Under the pieces are notes generated by a model. That model did no database searches. It was not told the DNA's origin and worked only from the letters and a program-made list of their open reading frames with translations. Both the position numbers and the translations under genes were made by a program. Of a stretch of DNA of 28,558 bases, positions 1 to 7,559 are shown one piece after another (the first letter of the stretch is position 1; each line of letters starts with the position of its first letter). The DNA lies in assembly GCA_964431735.1 (NCBI GenBank), contig CAYSLJ010000100.1, positions 1 to 28,558 of the forward strand, written 5' to 3'. Source of the DNA: CALARM01 sp964431735 (GTDB taxonomy: Bacteria; Vulcanimicrobiota; SpSt-956; JAKJGF01).

Positions 1-113
1 TTTACGTTTCTTTATAACTTGTCCATAAGCCAAATCAGGATGTGGTTCTTTTATATCAGAACCTGATAACAGGCTCTTTTGGAATTTTCATTTTTTATGA
101 CGTAACATAAAGC

Positions 114-149
114 TTTAGATAAAAATTATGTGCAGACAGTTTATCTGAA
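114..149 (+). repeat. Hairpin repeat element, copy 1 of 3
   Basis: Arms TTTAGATAAA (114-123) and TTTATCTGAA (140-149) enclose a 16-nt loop, AATTATGTGCAGACAG. The one departure from perfect pairing (G at 147) is compatible with a G-U pair. Copies with the same arm length and loop length lie at 19144-19179 and 25752-25787. About 30 bp upstream is also shared with the copy at 19144 (GGAATTTTCATTTT, then CGTAA). This copy lies 4 bp beyond the stop codon of the minus-strand lipoprotein gene, so it would fall in that gene's 3' untranslated region in reverse orientation. Confidence 0.75.
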
Positions 150-153
150 TAAT

Positions 154-786
154 TTAAATTTTTTTCCCTTCAGTAAAATTAAATTTATTCTGAATATCTA
201 TATATACGATAAATTCCCATTCTTCTGTTTCTTCTCCATTTTTAACAGTGGCATCTATTGTTATATTTCTTCCTGCTACAACCTGTGAATAGGCATGATT
301 AATTTTTTCTATGTTCATGTTTTTATATTCCTCTGTTATAGAGAAATATTCATTAAGAAATTTTACAGTATCAGTTACGTCTTTTTCGTCTATAGAAATT
401 TCCACATAACCTCCGGGTATTGATATATTATCTTCAATAAGTGTTCCTTCTGTGAAATTGAAATTATTCTTTAAATCGATAAATACTATAAACTCCCATT
501 TCTGATTTTTTCTCCCTTTTTGCCCTCTGCATATAAGTTTTATATTCCTTCCAGCCACAACCTGAGAGAAGGCTTTCTCAACTTCCGTAATTACAAGACC
601 TTTATATGTTTTGTCTGTAATAAAACAGTCATGGAGATAGGCCACAGTATCGGATACAATTTGCTCTGTTACGGGGATTTCGCTATAGCCTCCTGTCATA
701 TGTTCCGACTGTGTCACAGTATCACCGGCACTGCATCCTGCAGATATTATCAGTAAAAGAAAGAGACACATAAAAATTGTTTTCAT
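154..786 (-). CDS. Lipoprotein with two tandem cystatin-like domains
   Basis: A 210-residue exported lipoprotein. A signal peptide ends in the lipobox SAGC, with Cys18 as the lipidation site. The mature part is an internal duplication of about 93 residues. Each half begins with a Gly-Gly-Tyr segment (32-34 and 125-127), has a helix-like stretch, then an exact QVVAGRNI motif (75-82 and 168-175), and a WEFIV strand (97-101 and 190-194). Glycines near the N-terminus, Q-x-V-x-G and a later Trp are the three inhibitory elements of cystatins, which block papain-like cysteine proteases. The inferred role is a surface- or periplasm-anchored double-headed protease inhibitor. A strong Shine-Dalgarno (AGGAGG) precedes the ATG by 8 nt. 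The fold assignment rests on motifs only. The alternative is a cystatin-fold domain without inhibitory activity. Confidence 0.8.
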   Translation of the reverse strand: MKTIFMCLFLLLIISAGCSAGDTVTQSEHMTGGYSEIPVTEQIVSDTVAYLHDCFITDKTYKGLVITEVEKAFSQVVAGRNIKLICRGQKGRKNQKWEFIVFIDLKNNFNFTEGTLIEDNISIPGGYVEISIDEKDVTDTVKFLNEYFSITEEYKNMNIEKINHAYSQVVAGRNITIDATVKNGEETEEWEFIVYIDIQNKFNFTEGKKI

Positions 787-889
787 ATTTTTTACCTCCT
801 CATAATTTTCATTTTATTCTATTCTGTATCTGTCTTTTCCTTCTTTAAATTGCTCTGATAATTTTTCGGTTTTATTAGTGCTCTGAACA

Positions 890-918
890 TTGTAATTTGT
901 TATATTTTTAACTATAAT
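890..918 (+). promoter_or_regulatory. Candidate sigma70-type promoter for the HD-domain gene
   Basis: TTGTAA at 890-895 and a perfect TATAAT at 913-918 are separated by 17 nt. It would give a leader of about 95 nt. That leader contains a short CCCCT/AGGGG hairpin around the palindrome TTACGCGTAA (957-966), which is one piece of the dispersed heptamer family. Confidence 0.55.
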
Positions 919-1019
919 CTATTGAGGTGAAAATAAATAATACATATAAGCTCCCCTTACGCGTAACGACTATAATCAGGGGAATAGTTACCGTTATAAG
1001 CACTGAAAGGACTGATATT

Positions 1020-1589
1020 ATGACAGAAGAAATAAAAACAAGAGATGATGCATATAAACTGCTCGTGGACCATATAAAAACAGATTATATGATAAAACAC
1101 TCTGTCGCAACTGAGGCGATAATGAAAGAACTGGCGAAAAAATTGAAGCAGAATGTGGAAAAATGGGGTATGGCAGGACTTCTTCATGATCTTGACTTTG
1201 AAGAAACAGGTGAAGATCCGGAAAAACATACACTTGTTACAGAAGATATTCTGAGTGGCATGGGCGTGGACTGTGAAATTATTTACGCCATAAAAGCCCA
1301 TAATGCGGAAGGTATCGGTATTGAAAGAAAAAGCGTTTTTGATTATGCACTGACATGTGCGGAATCTGTAACAGGACTTATTGTGGCCACTGCCCTTGTT
1401 TTACCTGATAAAAAACTTTCCTCCGTAACTGCAGAAGCTGTTATAAAGAAGATGAAGAAAAAGGATTTTGCAAGGAAAGTAAGCAGAGAAAGAATTAAGG
1501 ATTGTGATGGAACAGGACTTAAACTTGAAGAATTTATGGCCATAGCGGTGAGTGCCATGCAGGGTATCAGTGCTGAACTGGGACTTTAA
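1020..1589 (+). CDS. HD-domain protein (predicted metal-dependent phosphohydrolase)
   Basis: A 189-residue protein of the small HD-superfamily type. His27 (IKHSVAT), the His56-Asp57 pair (GLLHDLDFE), His70 and His94 (IKAHN) are the likely metal ligands; Asp in VFDYAL may complete the site. There is no signal peptide, so it is probably cytoplasmic. Substrate is unknown; relatives hydrolyse nucleotides or related phosphoesters. I chose the ATG at 1020 because AAAGG lies 9 nt upstream and MTEEIKTRDD is a normal start for this family. The frame is open back to a GTG at 927, but that extension has no good Shine-Dalgarno and runs through a heptamer repeat fragment (957-968). The gene follows a plausible promoter at 890-918 and has no obvious terminator. 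Confidence 0.8.
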   Translation: MTEEIKTRDDAYKLLVDHIKTDYMIKHSVATEAIMKELAKKLKQNVEKWGMAGLLHDLDFEETGEDPEKHTLVTEDILSGMGVDCEIIYAIKAHNAEGIGIERKSVFDYALTCAESVTGLIVATALVLPDKKLSSVTAEAVIKKMKKKDFARKVSRERIKDCDGTGLKLEEFMAIAVSAMQGISAELGL

Positions 1590-1620
1590 TGGCAATTCAG
1601 AACATATGAAAATAATTTAC

Positions 1621-1636
1621 ATTTTGTTAACAAAAT
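1621..1636. promoter_or_regulatory. Perfect 16-bp palindrome, possible operator
   Basis: ATTTTGTTAACAAAAT is its own reverse complement, centred on GTTAAC. It sits 31 bp beyond the HD gene and about 330 bp before the next gene. It could be a repressor site, or chance in AT-rich sequence. Confidence 0.3.
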
Positions 1637-1744
1637 TCTTAATCTATTAATGAGGTTTTATGATATATTAAAGCAAATAAAGAATTTATTGCTGAGTATG
1701 AACATTTATAGTGTAGTTCATAACAAATTACGGATAATCCGGGC

Positions 1745-1847
1745 GTAACGCGTAACAAAGCACTTAAGGAACTATAATTAAATAACTGTCTCAAATATAT
1801 TAAATCGTGACGCGTAACGCGTAACGCGTGACGCGAGGAAAGAGACA
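1745..1847 (+). repeat. GTRACGC heptamer arrays within a duplicated intergenic module
   Basis: GTAACGC plus GTAACAA lie at 1745-1758. Four further units (GTGACGC, two GTAACGC, GTGACGC) fill 1807-1834. The stretch 1760-1815 is duplicated at 3369-3424, with the last 40 bp identical. TGTCTC (1787-1792) and GAGACA (1842-1847) form an inverted pair around the array, so the transcript could fold into a hairpin with the heptamers inside. The rest of the 1590-1967 spacer has the palindrome at 1621, a weak promoter candidate (TATAAT at 1894-1899 with a poor -35 box) and nothing else I can support. Confidence 0.8.
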
Positions 1848-1938
1848 ATTAATAAAATTCTATTCTTAATTTCTAATAAGTTATGAAAGTAACTATAATT
1901 TCATTTCTATGAGTGCTAAAGATGAATGACGGAGGTTC

Positions 1939-1968
1939 ATGTCAGTAATTTCAGGAGGTATAAATTAA
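1939..1968 (+). CDS. Possible 9-residue leader peptide coupled to the next gene
   Basis: ATG at 1939 opens a nine-codon frame (MSVISGGIN) ending in TAA at 1966-1968, which overlaps the next gene's ATG as TAATG. GGAGG at 1931-1935 precedes it with a spacing of only 3 nt, which is short. The peptide's codons also contain the AGGAGG used by the downstream gene. Such an arrangement can couple translation, but the frame is too short to be certain. Confidence 0.25.
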   Translation: MSVISGGIN

Positions 1969-2393
1969 TGATTATAGGTGACAGCAGGATTAACTCTGTA
2001 TCTTTACAGAAAACCGGACAGGTTGTAAAAAAAGAGGAACCATCGGAGCAGAAGGATGGTTTTGCTCAGAGTGCTCCTGAAGAAAAACCCGGTTACGGAG
2101 CAAATCTTCTTCAGTCAATAAAATACGGTGCGGCTAAAGGCATTGAAAAGGGTATGGAATGGGGGGCAGACATTGCATCACATATTGTACCTCAGAATTA
2201 TGACCTTCTGAGTGCTCTCGGTATGCTGATGGTAGGCCCGATCTTTATGTTACCCATAGCCTGTATTACAGGACCTGTAGGCGCTGTAGTAGGAACAGCT
2301 CTCGGTCTTGTCGGAAGCAGTGTGGATAAACCTGATATGTTAAAGTCTAAAGAAGAATTACAACAGGAACAGGCCGGTAAAACACAGTCATAA
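1968..2393 (+). CDS. Small glycine-zipper membrane protein of unknown function
   Basis: I do not recognise a named family. The 141-residue product has a polar, charged N-terminal third (Lys/Glu/Gln-rich), then an amphipathic stretch with GAAKGIEKGMEWGADIA. A strongly hydrophobic segment follows, from about residue 80 to 117 (LGMLMVGPIF, then ITGPVGAVVGTALGLVG). That segment has regularly spaced glycines, as in glycine-zipper membrane proteins. The end is charged and Gln-rich. There is no signal peptide. The ATG at 1968 is chosen because AGGAGG (1953-1958) precedes it by 9 nt; the frame is open to 1926 without a better start. A strong hairpin at 2404-2446 follows the stop by 10 nt, so this gene probably ends its own transcript. 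Confidence 0.65.
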   Translation: MIIGDSRINSVSLQKTGQVVKKEEPSEQKDGFAQSAPEEKPGYGANLLQSIKYGAAKGIEKGMEWGADIASHIVPQNYDLLSALGMLMVGPIFMLPIACITGPVGAVVGTALGLVGSSVDKPDMLKSKEELQQEQAGKTQS

Positions 2394-2403
2394 TTTTTTT
2401 ATA

Positions 2404-2446
2404 CAGTCAGAGAACAGAAGAAATTTCATTACCTGTTTTCTGACTG
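2404..2446 (+). terminator. Likely intrinsic terminator after the 141-residue gene
   Basis: CAGTCAGAGAACAG (2404-2417) pairs with CTGTTTTCTGACTG (2433-2446) over 14 bp with one G-U pair. The loop is 15 nt and the tail is T-rich (TTTGTATTTAT). The tail has only short T runs, so termination may be partial, which would let the next operon be read through. Confidence 0.55.
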
Positions 2447-2492
2447 TTTGTATTTATACAGAGAAATATTCTTTTCAGAAGCAGGATTATTT

Positions 2493-3362
2493 ATGTATAT
2501 AGATGCTATATCTATAGATAAAAGATTGATGGATTTATTGATTTCCTGTGAAATAGAATGTATTATCTACAGTATTTTTCGGAGAGCAATTAATCTGAAG
2601 ACCTCCGGCTGTGATATGATTTCAATAATTTCAGGAGGAAATGGCCCCAATGTCATAATGGTTTCAGACAGATACGATTTTCTGACATTCGATTTAAATA
2701 CCGGCCATAGTGTGACATGTACTGAAAATGGAATATATTTTCATAAAGAGATTTTTATAAATTTCAAGAACATTCCTCTCTGGGAATATTTACCCGGTAA
2801 GATAAATACGGATAAATTGAAAAAAAATTTTTTTTCTTTTCTATCTTTTCTTGCTTCTAAAAAATATTCAGACCCGGAAGAAATTATAAAAGAAACCTTT
2901 TTATCAGTGCAAAATCCTTCTATTGCAGTCCCTTTATATGATAGTATAAATTCTTTAATTAAAGCAATAAAGGAGTATAACAGAGGGAGGATTAAAAGTT
3001 TCCTGAGTAGAATTATAGGTACAGGGGAAGGGCTTACACCGGCAGGAGATGATTTTCTGGTAGGTCTTGTGGGAATACTTTATTATTTCAGCAGAACTGC
3101 AGAAACCTCGGAAAGAGCCAGTTTTATACTGGATATAATAAAAGAAGAGCTGGATACAGAAAAAACAAATTTTATAAGTTCCAGATTTCTCTCGTTTTCT
3201 CTTGAAGGAAGATTTTCACAGAATGTTTTAGAATTTTTAGATGCCTTATTTTCTTTGTCACCTGTAGATCAAAAACCATTAAGAAATCTTTTATCTTTTG
3301 GTGCCAGTTCAGGTACTGTTACAGTTACCGGCATATTAACCGGATGTCTGTTACTGACCTGA
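2493..3362 (+). CDS. DUF2877 protein, AllH-type subunit of a carbamoyltransferase module
   Basis: A 289-residue member of DUF2877 (E. coli YlbF/AllH). The diagnostic block GTGEGLTPAGDDF is at residues 176-188, and a second Gly/Ser-rich block (FGASSGTVTVTGI) is near the C-terminus. In E. coli this protein works with FdrA (AllF) and YlbE (AllG) in oxamate carbamoyl transfer during allantoin use. Both partners are encoded directly downstream here. The ATG at 2493 has AGGA 6 nt upstream. An in-frame TTG at 2448 lies in the tail of the terminator hairpin and is rejected. The last codons and the TGA stop come from a dispersed repeat (TTACTGACCTGA), so the original C-terminus may have been altered. 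The actual substrate in this organism is unknown. Confidence 0.8.
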   Translation: MYIDAISIDKRLMDLLISCEIECIIYSIFRRAINLKTSGCDMISIISGGNGPNVIMVSDRYDFLTFDLNTGHSVTCTENGIYFHKEIFINFKNIPLWEYLPGKINTDKLKKNFFSFLSFLASKKYSDPEEIIKETFLSVQNPSIAVPLYDSINSLIKAIKEYNRGRIKSFLSRIIGTGEGLTPAGDDFLVGLVGILYYFSRTAETSERASFILDIIKEELDTEKTNFISSRFLSFSLEGRFSQNVLEFLDALFSLSPVDQKPLRNLLSFGASSGTVTVTGILTGCLLLT

Positions 3363-3472
3363 GCATAAGCATTTAAGGAATGACAATTAAATAACTGTCT
3401 CAAATATATTAAATCGTGACGCGTGACGTGAAGAAAGAGATTATTTATAAATACCTTTCCCTCCCGTCATGC
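3351..3472 (+). repeat. Composite repeat between the DUF2877 and fdrA genes
   Basis: TTACTGACCTGAGCATAA (3351-3368) matches the inverted ends of the MITE-like elements at 11042 and 18780. It is followed by the 56-bp module shared with 1760-1815 (3369-3424), two GTGACGY heptamers (3416-3429) and, in inverse orientation, CCTCCCGTCATG near 3464-3472. The left end supplies the stop codon of the upstream gene. The array lies inside the operon, 90 to 210 bp before the fdrA start. Confidence 0.75.
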
Positions 3473-3561
3473 ATGTATTATTTTATGTTTATCTCAGTAT
3501 ATGTACTGATAACTCGCTGCAACTGATAAAGCTGACAGCTAAATGTGAAAGGAGATATTTT

Positions 3562-5121
3562 ATGAGTGTAAAAAACATTGTGAAAAAGAACAGATACCTG
3601 GATTCAGTTCTTTTAATGCTTGTTTCAAATCAGATTAAAGATATGGACGGCATAATAAAAGCTTCTGTTATGATGGGTACTGATAACAACAGAGAGCTGC
3701 TCTCTTCAGACTCTTTACTTACAGGAGAAGGAAAAGAAGCAGGGCCGAATGATCTTTTAATAGCTTTGTCTCTTGAGGATAATGCAGATATGGATAAAAT
3801 ACTGGAGGAAATAGAAGATTTTCTATCCAGTAAAAAGAAACCTTCTTCGGACAACACAGGTTCTGTTACGCCAAAATCTATAGAAGCAGCTTTAAACCTG
3901 ATGGATGCCAATATGGTTGTTATTTCTCTTCCCGGAGATTATGCCAGATGGGAAGCGGAAAAAGCTCTTATGAACGGACTTCATGTAATGTTATTCAGTG
4001 ATAATGTGTCTGTGGAAGATGAAATAGAACTTAAAACTCTTGCCAGGGACAAGGGTCTTTTACTTATGGGGCCTGACTGCGGAACATCTATTATAAACAA
4101 TGTGGCTTTAGGTTTTGCCAATATTTTAAACAGTGGCAATATTGGTATTGCGGGAGCTTCAGGTACAGGTATTCAGGAAGTAACCTCTCTTATAACAAAT
4201 GCCGGTTTCGGTATATCCCAGGCAATAGGAACAGGAGGAAGGGATCTGTCTGCCAGAGTGGGAGGCATGACTATGATCTGTGCTCTGGAGGCTCTTATAG
4301 AGGATAAAGATACGGAAATAATATTACTTATTTCCAAACCACCATCTTCCGAAGTGGAAGATAAAATTTTAGATCTTCTGAAAAATTGCCCGAAACCTTT
4401 CATAATAAATTTCCTGGGAGGTAATGTGGAAAAAAGTAAAAACAGGGGATATAAAGTAGCAAAGACTCTTGAAGAAGCGGCTCATATGGCTATGGCACTG
4501 GTGAAAAAAGAAGAATATAAAAAGATGGACTTTAATGATCCAGTTGAAAAAATAAAAATACTGGCAGAAAAAGAATACAGTAAATTTTCCTGTGTTCAGA
4601 AATATATCAGAGGACTTTATTCGGGAGGTTCTGTATGTGAAGAGGCAAATATAGTCCTTGATGACCTGGGCATAAGGATAAATTCAAATGCTCCCATAAG
4701 GGAAGAATTGAAACTGAAAAACAGCAGGAAAAGTGTGGACCACACATTTGTAGATATGGGTGATGATGAATTTACAAGGGGAGTACCCCATCCCATGATA
4801 GATTTTACATCCAGAAAAGAACGTATAATAGAAGAAGCTAAAGATCGTGAATGTGCAGTAATTTTAATGGATGTAGTCCTGGGACTGGGAGCACATGAAA
4901 ACCCGGCTCGAGAGATTGCTTCTGCCGTGGTAAAAGCTAAAAATATTGCTGCAGAAGAGGGAAGATATATTTCCTGTGTCGCTTCTATTACAGGTACTTC
5001 AAAGGATCCTCAGAACAGAGAATTACAGAAAAAAATCCTTGAAGATGCAGGTGTAATAGTTATGCCTTCAAATGCCCAGGCAGCAAGATTTTCGGCAATG
5101 GTAGTTAACAGAGGTGAGTAG
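3562..5121 (+). CDS. fdrA: FdrA family protein (AllF), acyl-CoA synthetase-like
   Basis: A 519-residue FdrA homologue, related to the succinyl-CoA synthetase alpha and beta subunit folds. Recognisable parts are an N-terminal FdrA segment, a Rossmann-like CoA-binding region with GIAGASGTG (about 195-203), a following GTGGRDLSARVGG block (about 223-235), and a C-terminal block MDVVLGLGAHENPA (about 436-449). With DUF1116 and DUF2877 proteins it forms the carbamoyl-transfer module known from allantoin/oxamate breakdown. I start at ATG 3562, which has AAGGAG 7 nt upstream. The open frame to 3469 crosses non-coding repeat sequence. The TAG stop (5119-5121) is formed by the first GTGAGTA heptamer of the array that follows, so the C-terminus ends abruptly at NRGE. 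Confidence 0.85.
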   Translation: MSVKNIVKKNRYLDSVLLMLVSNQIKDMDGIIKASVMMGTDNNRELLSSDSLLTGEGKEAGPNDLLIALSLEDNADMDKILEEIEDFLSSKKKPSSDNTGSVTPKSIEAALNLMDANMVVISLPGDYARWEAEKALMNGLHVMLFSDNVSVEDEIELKTLARDKGLLLMGPDCGTSIINNVALGFANILNSGNIGIAGASGTGIQEVTSLITNAGFGISQAIGTGGRDLSARVGGMTMICALEALIEDKDTEIILLISKPPSSEVEDKILDLLKNCPKPFIINFLGGNVEKSKNRGYKVAKTLEEAAHMAMALVKKEEYKKMDFNDPVEKIKILAEKEYSKFSCVQKYIRGLYSGGSVCEEANIVLDDLGIRINSNAPIREELKLKNSRKSVDHTFVDMGDDEFTRGVPHPMIDFTSRKERIIEEAKDRECAVILMDVVLGLGAHENPAREIASAVVKAKNIAAEEGRYISCVASITGTSKDPQNRELQKKILEDAGVIVMPSNAQAARFSAMVVNRGE

Positions 5122-5189
5122 TGAGTAGTGAGTAGTGAGCAGCAGACCTGATCCTCACTTTTCACTTTTCACTTTTCACTTTTCACTCT
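5114..5189. repeat. Opposed GTGAGTA and TCACTTT heptamer arrays
   Basis: Four GTGAGTA-type units (5114-5141) are followed after 13 nt by five TCACTTT-type units (5155-5189). Because both units are 7 bp and contain GTGA or TCAC, the two arrays can pair in register as 4-bp blocks separated by 3-nt internal loops. The first unit provides the fdrA stop codon, and the array ends 22 nt before the DUF1116 start. Confidence 0.9.
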
Positions 5190-5211
5190 TAAAAACAGAA
5201 AGGTGATTATA

Positions 5212-6609
5212 ATGTCAAAAATCAGTGATATTTTTGGAAAAGAAATGAAAGTCATCAACATGGGTCTTGAAACTTTTCATAATTCTATGATAAAGCAGAA
5301 TGTTAAAGTCCTTCAGATAGACTGGACTCCTCCGGCAAAGGGTAATAAAAAATTAATTTCCGCTCTGTTAAAACTAAAAAAACTGTCAGAAAAAGCCAAT
5401 AAAGAAGGTGTTGAACGGATTATAAATGCCCAGCCTGTGCTGTTTGATGTCAGGAAAGCTATAGATGTTATTCCTGGCATGCATAAAAAAATGCTTCTTC
5501 ATGCAGGGCCTCCTGTAACATGGGAAAGAATGTGCGGTCCTGTAAGAGGTGCCTGTATGGGTGCTCTTATATATGAAGGACTGGCAGAAACACCGGAGGA
5601 TGCGGAAAAAATCCTTGAAAGAGGAGAAATAGAATTTTCTCCCTGTCATCATCACAATTCAGTCGGACCTATGGCAGGTATCGTTGCTCCCTCCATGTAT
5701 GTTTACTGTGTGGAAAATCAGACCTTCGGCAATAGAGCTTACTGCACGTTGAATGAAGGCCTCGGTAAAGTACTCAGATTTGGAGCATATGATAAAGAAG
5801 TTATTGATAGACTTAAATGGATGGAGCATGTCCTTGGCCCTGCTCTTCAGGGAGCCGTAAGGCTATCGGGGGGTATAAATATAAAAAATCTCACAGCCCA
5901 GGCCCTTCAAATGGGCGATGAATGCCATAACAGAAATGTGGCTGCATCTACTATGTTTTTAAAGGAAATCACTCCTTATTTACTGAAATCCGAATTGTCT
6001 AAAGAAGTAATAAGTGAAATATTTCTTTTTATAACCTCAAATGTGCACAGTTTTCTCAACCTTTCTATGGCAGCCTGCAAGGCCAGCACCGATACGATAT
6101 TCGGCCTTAAGGACAGCACCCTTGTATCTGCTATGGCAAGAAATGGCACAGATATAGGCATAAGAATAGCAGGTCTTGGAGATAAATGGTTTACTGCACA
6201 GGCCGGTGAACCCAGAGGTCTTTATTTTCCCGGTTTTACTGCCGAAGATGCCAACAGGGATCTCGGAGACAGCACTGTGTCTGAAGTTGCAGGTATAGGC
6301 GGATTTGCTATGGCCTCTGCCCCTGCTATCGTGAAATTTATAGGCGGTACCCCTTCTGATTCAATAAAATTTACCAGAGAGATGTATGAAATAACCGTTG
6401 CAGAACACAGAGATTACCAGATGCCGACTCTGGATTTTCGAGGAACCCCTGTAGGAATTGATCTCTGCAGGGTAATAGAAAAAGGGATATCTCCTGTTAT
6501 AAATACGGGAATAGCCCATAAAAAACCGGGTATAGGCCAGGTAGGAGCAGGTATATTATATGCTCCTATGAAATGTTTTGAAGATGCCCTGGAGGCTTTT
6601 CTTGAGTGA
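5212..6609 (+). CDS. DUF1116 protein (AllG/YlbE-type)
   Basis: A 465-residue DUF1116 protein, full length for the family. Conserved blocks include CHHHNSVGPMAG (145-156), NEGLGKVLRFGAY, ALQMGDECHNRN (about 231-242), and a late block with DSTVSEVAGIGGFAMASAPA. Histidines 146-148, Asp236, Glu237 and His239 are candidate active-site residues. In E. coli the family member acts with FdrA and the DUF2877 protein in oxamate carbamoyl transfer. The ATG at 5212 is preceded by AAGGTGAT. An in-frame GTG at 5203 lies within that ribosome-binding site. The TGA stop (6607-6609) falls in the first unit of another heptamer array. No carbamate kinase gene, the usual energy-yielding partner, is found in the window. 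Confidence 0.85.
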   Translation: MSKISDIFGKEMKVINMGLETFHNSMIKQNVKVLQIDWTPPAKGNKKLISALLKLKKLSEKANKEGVERIINAQPVLFDVRKAIDVIPGMHKKMLLHAGPPVTWERMCGPVRGACMGALIYEGLAETPEDAEKILERGEIEFSPCHHHNSVGPMAGIVAPSMYVYCVENQTFGNRAYCTLNEGLGKVLRFGAYDKEVIDRLKWMEHVLGPALQGAVRLSGGINIKNLTAQALQMGDECHNRNVAASTMFLKEITPYLLKSELSKEVISEIFLFITSNVHSFLNLSMAACKASTDTIFGLKDSTLVSAMARNGTDIGIRIAGLGDKWFTAQAGEPRGLYFPGFTAEDANRDLGDSTVSEVAGIGGFAMASAPAIVKFIGGTPSDSIKFTREMYEITVAEHRDYQMPTLDFRGTPVGIDLCRVIEKGISPVINTGIAHKKPGIGQVGAGILYAPMKCFEDALEAFLE

Positions 6610-6662
6610 GTAGTGAATAGTGAGTGGAAGAAATTATTTCTACTCACGACTCACGACTCACT
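6607..6662. repeat. Heptamer inverted array forming an intercistronic hairpin
   Basis: TGAGTAG, TGAATAG and TGAGTGG (6607-6627) face ACTCACG, ACTCACG and ACTCACT (6642-6662) across a GAAGAAATTATTTC centre. The two sides pair with few mismatches, and a T-rich tail (TATTTTTATTTTTT) follows, so the structure resembles an intrinsic terminator. It would separate udp from the three upstream genes or reduce its expression. Confidence 0.8.
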
Positions 6663-6761
6663 ATTTTTATTTTTTCTGTAGGAATTTCTGTTAACCTGTC
6701 GAATTTAGGAATTCCGTTTTTAAAACAGGGAATCAGTTTTTTATTAAAAGGAGTTAGTTCT

Positions 6762-7529
6762 ATGCAGGAGATTCAATATCATGTCTCCTTAAAAAAAGGT
6801 GATGTGGGCCGGTACGTCATTCTTACAGGAGATCCGGGGAGAGTACCCTTTGTTGCTAAATTTTTTGATAAGGCAGAAAAAGTAGCACAGAATCGTGAAT
6901 ATGTCACTTATACCGGTACATTAGACGGAATAAAAATTTCAGCCGTATCTACAGGAATAGGCTGTCCTTCAACTGCCATATGTATTGAAGAACTTGCCAG
7001 GGTAGGGGTAGATACCTTTATAAGAGTTGGTACTGCCGGATCTCTTCAGTCCTGGGTGAAACCAGGAGATCTGGTAATGGCTACGGCTGTTGTAAGAGAG
7101 GAAGGCACTACCAGGCAGTATATACCGATCACTTACCCGGCTGCCCCCGATTTTGTAACACTTTCAGCACTTATAGAATCGGTAAAAAAACTTGGATACA
7201 GTTATCATTACGGCATTACTCATTGTAAAGATGCTTTTTATACGGAAATTAATCAGGATCATCCCATGGATGAGGAAAATGCAAAACTCTGGACATGCTG
7301 GAGAAAAGCCAATGTACTTGCAACATCTATGGAAGCTTCTGCTATATTTATTCTTTCATCTCTTAAAAAGCTGAGAGCTGCTGAAGTAGTTGCTATTATA
7401 GGGGAAACATACGATGAAAAACCTTTTTCAGGTGCTACAGAGAAAGATGTAGTCGTAGAAAAAGCCATAAAAACTGCCCTGGAGGCCATTAAATTACTTC
7501 ATAGTAATGATAATAAAAAGATTACTTGA
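6762..7529 (+). CDS. udp: Uridine phosphorylase-like nucleoside phosphorylase
   Basis: A 255-residue protein of the NP-I nucleoside phosphorylase family, matching Udp in length. TGDPGR (22-27) is the phosphate-binding loop. STGIGCPS (63-70) and RVGTAGSLQ (88-96) are the other phosphate and ribose blocks. SMEASAIF carries the Met-Glu pair that binds ribose. The enzyme would convert uridine and phosphate to uracil and ribose-1-phosphate in the cytoplasm. The base-binding region (KDAFYTEINQDHP) differs from the E. coli Gln-x-Arg pair, so base preference is uncertain. The ATG at 6762 has AAAGGAG 9 nt upstream. Earlier in-frame codons cross the repeat. Its place after the FdrA module suggests a shared nucleobase or ureide salvage pathway. 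Confidence 0.85.
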   Translation: MQEIQYHVSLKKGDVGRYVILTGDPGRVPFVAKFFDKAEKVAQNREYVTYTGTLDGIKISAVSTGIGCPSTAICIEELARVGVDTFIRVGTAGSLQSWVKPGDLVMATAVVREEGTTRQYIPITYPAAPDFVTLSALIESVKKLGYSYHYGITHCKDAFYTEINQDHPMDEENAKLWTCWRKANVLATSMEASAIFILSSLKKLRAAEVVAIIGETYDEKPFSGATEKDVVVEKAIKTALEAIKLLHSNDNKKIT

Positions 7530-7553
7530 CATAATCTAAATATATTGTATAAT
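7526..7553 (+). promoter_or_regulatory. Consensus promoter for the zinc-ribbon leader RNA
   Basis: TTGACA (7526-7531) and TATAAT (7548-7553) both match the sigma70 consensus exactly, with a 16-nt spacer. The -35 box contains the TGA stop codon of udp (7527-7529). Transcription would begin near 7560, about 450 nt upstream of the zinc-ribbon gene. Confidence 0.8.
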
Positions 7554-7559
7554 TAAAGG

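Noticed and set aside
927..1019. 31-residue N-terminal extension of the HD protein
   Set aside because: It has no good ribosome-binding site, crosses a heptamer fragment, and is absent from the expected family length.
2448..2492. TTG start for the DUF2877 protein
   Set aside because: It overlaps the tail of the terminator hairpin, and a better ATG with AGGA follows.
3469..3561. 31-residue extension of FdrA
   Set aside because: It overlaps repeat-derived sequence, while a strong AAGGAG precedes ATG 3562.
5114..5189. Possible CRISPR array
   Set aside because: The units are 7 bp in tandem with no unique spacers, and no cas genes are present.
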